Below are positions 13,598-18,105 of a stretch of 18,105 nt of DNA, piece by piece (the first letter of the stretch is position 1; each line of letters begins with the position of its first letter). The translations under genes were made by a program, and so were the position numbers. The DNA comes from Bermanella sp041589295 (GTDB lineage Bacteria; Pseudomonadota; Gammaproteobacteria; Pseudomonadales; Oceanobacteraceae). The notes below the pieces were generated by a model. The model saw only the letters and a program-made list of their open reading frames with translations, did no database searches and was not told the origin of the DNA. Where the stretch lies: the NCBI GenBank assembly GCA_041589295.1, contig JBFHVZ010000057.1, positions 1 through 18,105 on the forward strand, read 5' to 3'.

Positions 13598-14086
13598 ATG
13601 CATACCATTAAATGGGCGACACTACTCTCGGTATTTTGGTTGTTACTGTCCGGTTATATCCAACCACTGTTGCTGAGCTTTGGCATTGTGTCGGTAATCC
13701 TAGTGGTGTTTGTTTTAAAACGGATGGACACGCAGGATGCTGAGCCACAAAAGCTAGGTTCGGTATGGGTGATGTTGCGTTATTTTAGTTGGCTGCTTGG
13801 TCAAATCGCGATTTCCAGTATGCACGTGACCAAATTAATTTGGAGTCCTGCTCGCGAACTTTCCCCCTCTCTTGCGAAAATTCCTGTCAAAAATGTTCCC
13901 AAAGATTCCCGTGTTTTATACGCCAACTCCATTACTCTGACGCCGGGTACGCTGAGCGTCGATATGCAGGACGATGAAATTACTGTGCATGCATTGGAGC
14001 AGTCCTCCATTGTCGAATTGAACGACGGTAGCATGGAGAAAAAAATCACCAGCCTTTGGGGTGAACAAAAGGGAGAAGAAAAATGA
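13598..14086 (+). CDS. mrpE: Na+/H+ antiporter subunit E (MnhE/MrpE)
   Basis: This is a small membrane subunit of the Mrp multisubunit cation/proton antiporter. It has 162 residues from the chosen ATG, usual for MrpE. Two or three N-terminal hydrophobic segments (WATLLSVFWLLLSG, then LLLSFGIVSVILVVFVL) are followed by the cytoplasmic part with the conserved SITLTPGTLSVDMQDDEITVHAL. The frame could open at a TTG (13553), but the 15 extra residues are unlike the family, and AAGG precedes the ATG at 13598, with tight spacing. It is the first gene of the operon and overlaps mrpF by ATGA. Order E-F-G first is unlike the A-to-G order of Bacillus. Confidence 0.92.
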   Translation: MHTIKWATLLSVFWLLLSGYIQPLLLSFGIVSVILVVFVLKRMDTQDAEPQKLGSVWVMLRYFSWLLGQIAISSMHVTKLIWSPARELSPSLAKIPVKNVPKDSRVLYANSITLTPGTLSVDMQDDEITVHALEQSSIVELNDGSMEKKITSLWGEQKGEEK

Positions 14087-14349
14087 CGGCTGTGTTAGCT
14101 GCTGTTTGCATCGCCATTTTGGTGGTGATGGGTCTGGCATTGGCCCGTGCTTTTTATGCGCCCACTGTGTACGACCGCATTCTTGGTGTGAATATGTTTG
14201 GCACTAAGACCGTACTGTTCATTGCGGCGGTGGGTTTCTTAATGGGGCGTCCAGACTTTTTGGATATCGCCATTGTGTATGCGTTGATCAATTTTATTGG
14301 AATGGTAGCGGTGTTGCGATTTTTCGAATACACCGAAACTGTGGAATAA
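14083..14349 (+). CDS. mrpF: Na+/H+ antiporter subunit F (MnhF/MrpF)
   Basis: This is a small membrane subunit of the Mrp complex, 88 residues, with three transmembrane helices (about 2-22, 34-54 and 59-80). The family core ALARAFYAPTVYDRILGVNMFGTKTV carries the conserved Asp-Arg pair after the first helix. The last helix ends VLRFFEYTE, in place of the common RFLE. It overlaps mrpE by 4 bases and precedes mrpG by 20 bases. Confidence 0.93.
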   Translation: MTAVLAAVCIAILVVMGLALARAFYAPTVYDRILGVNMFGTKTVLFIAAVGFLMGRPDFLDIAIVYALINFIGMVAVLRFFEYTETVE

Positions 14350-14369
14350 CCGTCAGTACAGGGTGATAC

Positions 14370-14684
14370 ATGCTTGTTTTAGATATTGTTAGCGGCTTGT
14401 TACTGATCGCAGGCGTTTTTTTCGGCCTGAGCGGTGCCATGGGTTTGTTTAAGTTTCCGGACTTTTTTACCAAGGTGCATGCAGCCAGTGTGACCGATTC
14501 TATTGCGGCTATTTTGATTTTGGGCGGCTTAATGCTGCAAACCAGTTTTGATCTAAATACGGCCAAATTATTTTTCATTTTAATGTTTCTTATGATCACC
14601 AGCCCAACCGCTTCCCATGCGCTTGCTAAGTCAGCGCGTCATGGCGGTTTGCTAACGCTGGCTGAAACTAAGCATGAGAACTAG
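14370..14684 (+). CDS. mrpG: Na+/H+ antiporter subunit G (MnhG/MrpG)
   Basis: This is a small membrane subunit of the Mrp complex, 104 residues, with three helices. The family signature is clear: GLFKFPDFFTKVHAASVTDS (about 25-44), followed by a helix rich in Gly and Leu and then LFFILMFLMITSPTASHALAKSA, the standard MnhG end. AGGGTG lies 6 bases before the ATG. It is followed by the fused A/B subunit after 14 bases. Confidence 0.94.
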   Translation: MLVLDIVSGLLLIAGVFFGLSGAMGLFKFPDFFTKVHAASVTDSIAAILILGGLMLQTSFDLNTAKLFFILMFLMITSPTASHALAKSARHGGLLTLAETKHEN

Positions 14685-14698
14685 GAGCAAATAGCATA

Positions 14699-15679
14699 AT
14701 GGCCGAGTTTATCGACTTAGTACTTTTGGCAATGCTGGCATTGACGGCTTTAAGAGTCATCTTTCTTAAAGACTTGTTCGCCGTGGTCATGCTGTTTGGT
14801 ATTTACAGTTTTCTTTCCGCTTTAATTTTCATCAATTTGGATGCCGTTGATGTCGCCTTTACCGAAGCTGCGGTGGGCGCGGGTATATCCACGGTGTTAA
14901 TGCTGGGTACCTTGGCCCTAACTGGCCGTACCGAAAAACGTAACAAGCATTCTAATGTGCTGCCGCTGTTGGTGGTGACGGTAACGGGAGCGGCGTTGAT
15001 TTACGGTACCTTGGATATGCCGCCGTTTGGTGATCCTACTAACCCTATTCATGAACACGTTGCGCCGCGTTATATCGAAGAGTCGCCGAAAGAGGTGGGT
15101 TTACCAAACATGGTGACTTCGGTTTTGGCCAGCTATCGTGGCTTCGATACCTTGGGTGAAACCGTGGTGGTGTTCGCTGCTGCCATTGGGGTGTTGTCTT
15201 TATTGGGCGTGGTTCGTCGTGAGAAAAATGGCTCGCCTGAATCTGGTTTAACGCAACACAAAGTGCTGCACGTTGTGGCTAAGTTAATTATCCCGCTGAT
15301 TATTTTGTTTGCGCTTTATGTTCAGTTTCATGGTGACTTTGGTCCGGGCGGCGGGTTCCAAGCTGGGGTCATTGCGGCAGCGGCCTTTATTTTATATGCA
15401 TTGGTGTTTGGCTTACCGCTCGCCTTTGCTGTGGTCGCGCCGAAGTTTCTACAAGTATTAGCGTCCATCGGCGTATTGTTATATGCCAGCGTTGGCTTGT
15501 TCAGCATGTATAAGGGCGGACAGTTTCTCGACTATAACAAGTTGGCGGCAGACCCATTAGCGGGCCAGCACTACGGCATCATTATTATTGAACTTGGTGT
15601 AGGTATTACGGTGTTCGCCGTGATGCTCAGTATTTTCTACGCCTTTGGCAGCCAAGCAGAGAGGTCAAACATCCAGTGA
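14699..15679 (+). CDS. Fused Mrp subunit: C-terminal part of A (DUF4040/MbhE-like) plus B
   Basis: It has 326 residues and about nine to ten membrane helices. Residues 1-80 match the DUF4040/MbhD domain (VDVAFTEAAVGAGISTVLML, with Glu57). Residues 110-172 match MbhE (VAPRYIEESPKEVGLPNMVTSVLASYRGFDTLGETVVVF). Residues 188-315 match MnhB, with the signature HGDFGPGGGFQAGVIAAAAFIL. In Bacillus MrpA the first two parts form the C-terminal end of the very large A subunit, and in Pyrococcus Mbh they are separate genes. Here they are joined to B. No full-length MrpA is present upstream. AGGAG lies 11 bases before the ATG. The stop overlaps the GTG of mrpC. Confidence 0.92.
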   Translation: MAEFIDLVLLAMLALTALRVIFLKDLFAVVMLFGIYSFLSALIFINLDAVDVAFTEAAVGAGISTVLMLGTLALTGRTEKRNKHSNVLPLLVVTVTGAALIYGTLDMPPFGDPTNPIHEHVAPRYIEESPKEVGLPNMVTSVLASYRGFDTLGETVVVFAAAIGVLSLLGVVRREKNGSPESGLTQHKVLHVVAKLIIPLIILFALYVQFHGDFGPGGGFQAGVIAAAAFILYALVFGLPLAFAVVAPKFLQVLASIGVLLYASVGLFSMYKGGQFLDYNKLAADPLAGQHYGIIIIELGVGITVFAVMLSIFYAFGSQAERSNIQ

Positions 15680-16032
15680 CTTTTATTCTCGATTACTACA
15701 ACTACTGGATCGTCGTCTTTTTAATGATGGCGGGCTTTTACATTGTGATTTCTGCTAACAATCTCGTTAAGAAGATTGTTGGTCTGAACATTTTCCAGAC
15801 CTCGGTATTCATGCTTTATATCTCCATGGGTAAAGTGGAAGGCGGAACGGCACCCATCTTAGTTGAAGGTGTGACACAGTATTCTAACCCGTTACCTCAT
15901 GTATTGATTCTGACCGCCATTGTAGTGGGGGTGGCTACCACGGCTGTGGGTTTGTCACTGGTTGTCAGAATTAAATCGGCCTATGGCACCGTAGAAGAAA
16001 ATGAATTTGATAATAAGGATGATGCCATCTAA
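15676..16032 (+). CDS. mrpC: Na+/H+ antiporter subunit C (MnhC/MrpC, NuoK-like)
   Basis: This is a NuoK-like membrane subunit, 118 residues, with three helices. It starts with GTG in a GTGA overlap with the preceding stop. The family signature is NPLPHVLILTAIVVGVATTAVGLSLVVRI (about 73-101). Conserved NNLVKKIVGLNIFQTSVFM lies after the first helix. The TAA stop shares one base with the ATG of mrpD (TAATG), so the two are co-translated. The unusual start codon is supported by the absence of any alternative upstream and by the overlap. Confidence 0.94.
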   Translation: MTFILDYYNYWIVVFLMMAGFYIVISANNLVKKIVGLNIFQTSVFMLYISMGKVEGGTAPILVEGVTQYSNPLPHVLILTAIVVGVATTAVGLSLVVRIKSAYGTVEENEFDNKDDAI

Positions 16033-17606
16033 TGCTTGAACAACACTTGGCTGCACTTCCTATTCTGATTCCGTTAATAGCCGCGCCCATTGCGCTGCTA
16101 TTAAATCGCTCGCTGTATTCGTGGTTTTTTGCCACGGCGGCCAGCGCATGGGCCAGCGTGGCGGCTTGGCAATTACTCGCACTGACCTTAAGTGAAGGTG
16201 CCGTTAGTTACGCGGTTGGCGGTTGGGCACCCCCTTGGGGTATTGAACTGCGCATTGATACCGCCAGCGCATTTGTGTTGTTGGCGGTGTCTGCCATTTC
16301 GACCTTTGTTTTGGTGTATTCCAAAGACAGCATTGAAAAAGAAATCGAAGAATCAAAGCACGCGTTGTTTTATACCGCGCACTTGCTTTGCCTTGCAGGT
16401 TTAACCGGCATTTTGTTAACCGGTGATGCGTTTAACCTGTTTGTATTCTTAGAAATTTCTTCCTTAGCGACTTATACCTTGGTGAGCTTGGCATCGGATC
16501 GTCGTTGTTTAACTGCGGCATTCCGGTATCTGGTGATGGGTACCATTGGCGCGACGTTCATCTTAATTGGTGTTGGTTTGTTGTATATGAAAACCGGCAC
16601 GCTGAATATGTTGGACCTCGCGCAGCGTATTGATATGTACGACAACAGTCGCACCATCAATACCGGCTTGGCGTTCATTATGGTCGGTGTCAGCATTAAG
16701 TTAGCTTTGTTCCCATTGCACCGCTGGTTGCCACCGGCTTATACCCATGCGCCGTCTGCGGTGACAGCTTTCCTAGCCAGTACGGCCACCAAGGTGGCTG
16801 TTTACGTGATGATTCGTTTTATTTTCACCGTGTTTGGTGCGGATTACGTTTTCCACGAAATGAACATGGACCTTGTGCTGATGATTTTCGCCATGGTCGC
16901 GATCTTTAAGTGTTCGTACATGGCAACGGTGCAAAGCAATATTAAAACCGTGTTGGCTTACAGCAGTGTTGCGCAAATTGGTTACATGATTCTGGGCGTA
17001 AGCTTAGTCAGTGTTACTGGTTTGATGTCAGGTTTAATTCATGTGTTTAACCACGCGCTTATGAAAGGTGCGCTGTTCATGGCTGTGGGTGCAGTGTTCT
17101 ATCGTATGGGTTCGGTGGACCTTAAAGCGTTTCGTGGTTTAGGTCGTCATATGCCGTTGACCATGGCGGCGTTTACGCTGGCAGGCTTGAGTATTATTGG
17201 TGTGCCTTTAACCGTGGGCTTTATCAGTAAATGGTATTTGGTGTCGGCCGCGCTTGAACAAAACAATTGGATTTTGGCAGCCTTGGTGTTGGGTGGTTCA
17301 TTGTTTGCCATCGTCTACATTGGCCGCATTTTGGAAGCCGCCTACTTCAAAGATTTACCAGAAGGCGTGGACGCAAACAGCATTAAAGAAGTGCCATGGT
17401 TGATGCTTGTCCCTATGTGGGTGTTAGTGATCGCCAACATTTATTTTGGTATTGATACCAGCCTAACTACTGATGCAGCCAGTAGCGCTGCGCAGTGGTT
17501 GTTTCAAGGCATGGAACAGGCAATGACTGAGCAAACGGTTATAGAGCAAGCGGCTATTGAGGATAGTGCTATCCCGACCAACATTGAGCAGGAGGCTTCA
17601 CTGTGA
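16032..17606 (+). CDS. mrpD: Na+/H+ antiporter subunit D (MnhD/MrpD, NuoM/N-like)
   Basis: This is the proton/cation-translocating NuoN-like subunit, 524 residues, with about 14 transmembrane helices. The charged residues of the conduction path are visible: Glu141 in FNLFVFLEISSLATYTL (TM5), Lys223 in VGVSIKLALFPLHRWLPPAYTHAPSAV (TM7), Lys254 in ASTATKVAVYV (TM8), and Lys400 in VGFISKWYLV (TM12). Conserved AYSSVAQIGYMILG and HVFNHALMKGALFM are also present. The last 30 residues are an unusual Gln/Glu/Ala/Ile-rich soluble tail (MEQAMTEQTVIEQAAIEDSA). It overlaps the next gene by a GTGA. Confidence 0.95.
   Translation: MLEQHLAALPILIPLIAAPIALLLNRSLYSWFFATAASAWASVAAWQLLALTLSEGAVSYAVGGWAPPWGIELRIDTASAFVLLAVSAISTFVLVYSKDSIEKEIEESKHALFYTAHLLCLAGLTGILLTGDAFNLFVFLEISSLATYTLVSLASDRRCLTAAFRYLVMGTIGATFILIGVGLLYMKTGTLNMLDLAQRIDMYDNSRTINTGLAFIMVGVSIKLALFPLHRWLPPAYTHAPSAVTAFLASTATKVAVYVMIRFIFTVFGADYVFHEMNMDLVLMIFAMVAIFKCSYMATVQSNIKTVLAYSSVAQIGYMILGVSLVSVTGLMSGLIHVFNHALMKGALFMAVGAVFYRMGSVDLKAFRGLGRHMPLTMAAFTLAGLSIIGVPLTVGFISKWYLVSAALEQNNWILAALVLGGSLFAIVYIGRILEAAYFKDLPEGVDANSIKEVPWLMLVPMWVLVIANIYFGIDTSLTTDAASSAAQWLFQGMEQAMTEQTVIEQAAIEDSAIPTNIEQEASL
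17590..17595 (+). promoter_or_regulatory. Ribosome site that fixes the GTG start of the next subunit
   Basis: AGGAGG lies 7 bases before the GTG at 17603, inside the 3' end of mrpD. It decides the start of the following gene, which has no ATG in a family-like position. Confidence 0.8.
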
Positions 17607-18105
17607 ATCTCTGGCAAGGTGTTGAGCCCTCTCAACTGATTACGTTATCTATCTTGCTGCCCTTGGTGGGCGCGGTACTCATCATCGCCGCAGGCAAGTA
17701 TCCAAATTTGCGTGAAACCGTCACGCTGACCACAGCCGTTGTACTGTTTTCCATAGTGCTAGCCATTACGGATTACACCTACAGCGGTGTGAAAATGGAG
17801 TTAGATGTCGTTGAGCTGTTCCCCGGCTTGGGCATTAACTTTTTTGTAGAACCCCTAGGTGTTTTGTTTGCGTTGGTGGCGAGCTTTTTGTGGATCATCA
17901 CCAGTATTTACGCCATCGGTTACATGCGTGGTCATCACGAAGAAAATCAAACGCGCTTTTTTTGTTGCTTTGCCATTGCCATTAGCTCGGTCATGGCCAT
18001 TTGTTTTTCTGGCAACTTGCTAACGCTGTTTATTTTCTACGAAGTGTTAACGCTTTCCACTTACCCGCTGGTGACCCATGCTGGCACCAAAGCGGCGAAA
18101 AAGGG
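17603..18105 (+). CDS. Second NuoL/M/MrpD-like antiporter subunit (3'-truncated)
   Basis: The frame starts GTG (Met-Asn-Leu-Trp-Gln) and is open to the window end, giving 167 residues; the rest is missing. It is another proton-pumping-type subunit. The first helix is LITLSILLPLVGAVLIIAAG (12-31). It continues with INFFVEPLGVLFALVASFLWIITSIYAIGYMRG and then LLTLFIFYEVLTLSTYPLVTH, where Glu147 corresponds to the TM5 Glu of this family. This stretch looks like the N-terminal, NuoL-like part of an A- or D-type subunit and may supply the module missing from the fused A/B subunit. A full-length sequence is needed to choose between A-like and D-like. Confidence 0.9.
   Translation, partial: MNLWQGVEPSQLITLSILLPLVGAVLIIAAGKYPNLRETVTLTTAVVLFSIVLAITDYTYSGVKMELDVVELFPGLGINFFVEPLGVLFALVASFLWIITSIYAIGYMRGHHEENQTRFFCCFAIAISSVMAICFSGNLLTLFIFYEVLTLSTYPLVTHAGTKAAKK

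Noticed and set aside
1..18105. CRISPR array, prophage, insertion sequence, tRNA or rRNA
   Set aside because: No spaced direct repeats, transposase or integrase frames, or cloverleaf or rRNA motifs were seen on either strand.

Overview
The window comes from the chromosome of a moderately halophilic or marine gammaproteobacterium. It carries an ectoine operon with its dedicated aspartokinase, a multisubunit Mrp-type Na+/H+ antiporter operon, an Orn oligoribonuclease, and promoter elements of the sigma32 and sigma28 types. The GC content is mid-range by eye. The gene set fits the Oceanospirillales/Alteromonadales, but the genus cannot be named from sequence alone. I see no insertion sequence, phage, CRISPR array, rRNA or tRNA.

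Layout. (1) Bases 1-522: 3' part of orn, closed by a bidirectional terminator. (2) 590-3168, minus strand: heat-shock block groES-groEL-hsp20. A good sigma32-type promoter precedes groES and another precedes hsp20, and the hsp20 leader looks like a ROSE RNA thermometer. The GroEL lacks the usual Gly-Gly-Met tail and may be a second copy. (3) 3347-5846, plus strand: an unrecognised 202-aa protein, then a CorA-type transporter coupled by a 4-base overlap to a small MscS-type channel. (4) 5856-10492, minus strand: ectA-ectB-ectC-ask_ect plus a membrane-anchored TPR protein whose start lies inside the end of ask_ect. This operon runs tail to tail into mscS with a 9-base gap and no terminator. (5) 10493-10921: divergent control region with three ACTAAAT-type palindromes, one overlapping the likely -10 of the ectA promoter. 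(6) 10922-11449, plus strand: the MarR-type regulator ectR. (7) 11485-12936, minus strand: a 483-aa protein with EF-hand-like calcium loops, preceded by a near-perfect flagellar sigma28 (FliA) promoter. (8) 12937-13597: long intergenic region with a 12-base tandem repeat. (9) 13598 to the end, plus strand: Mrp genes in the order E-F-G-(A C-terminal part + B fusion)-C-D-second D/A-like subunit, the last cut by the window edge.

Most of the window concerns stress and ion balance. Ectoine synthesis answers high salt, MscS would release solutes on down-shock, CorA and Mrp move cations, and the GroESL/sHsp block protects proteins. The most useful new leads are the thermometer-like hsp20 leader, the tail-less GroEL, the triple EctR-type operators, the TPR gene appended to the ectoine operon, the FliA promoter in front of an unstudied calcium-loop protein, and the EFG-first Mrp operon with a fused A/B subunit.
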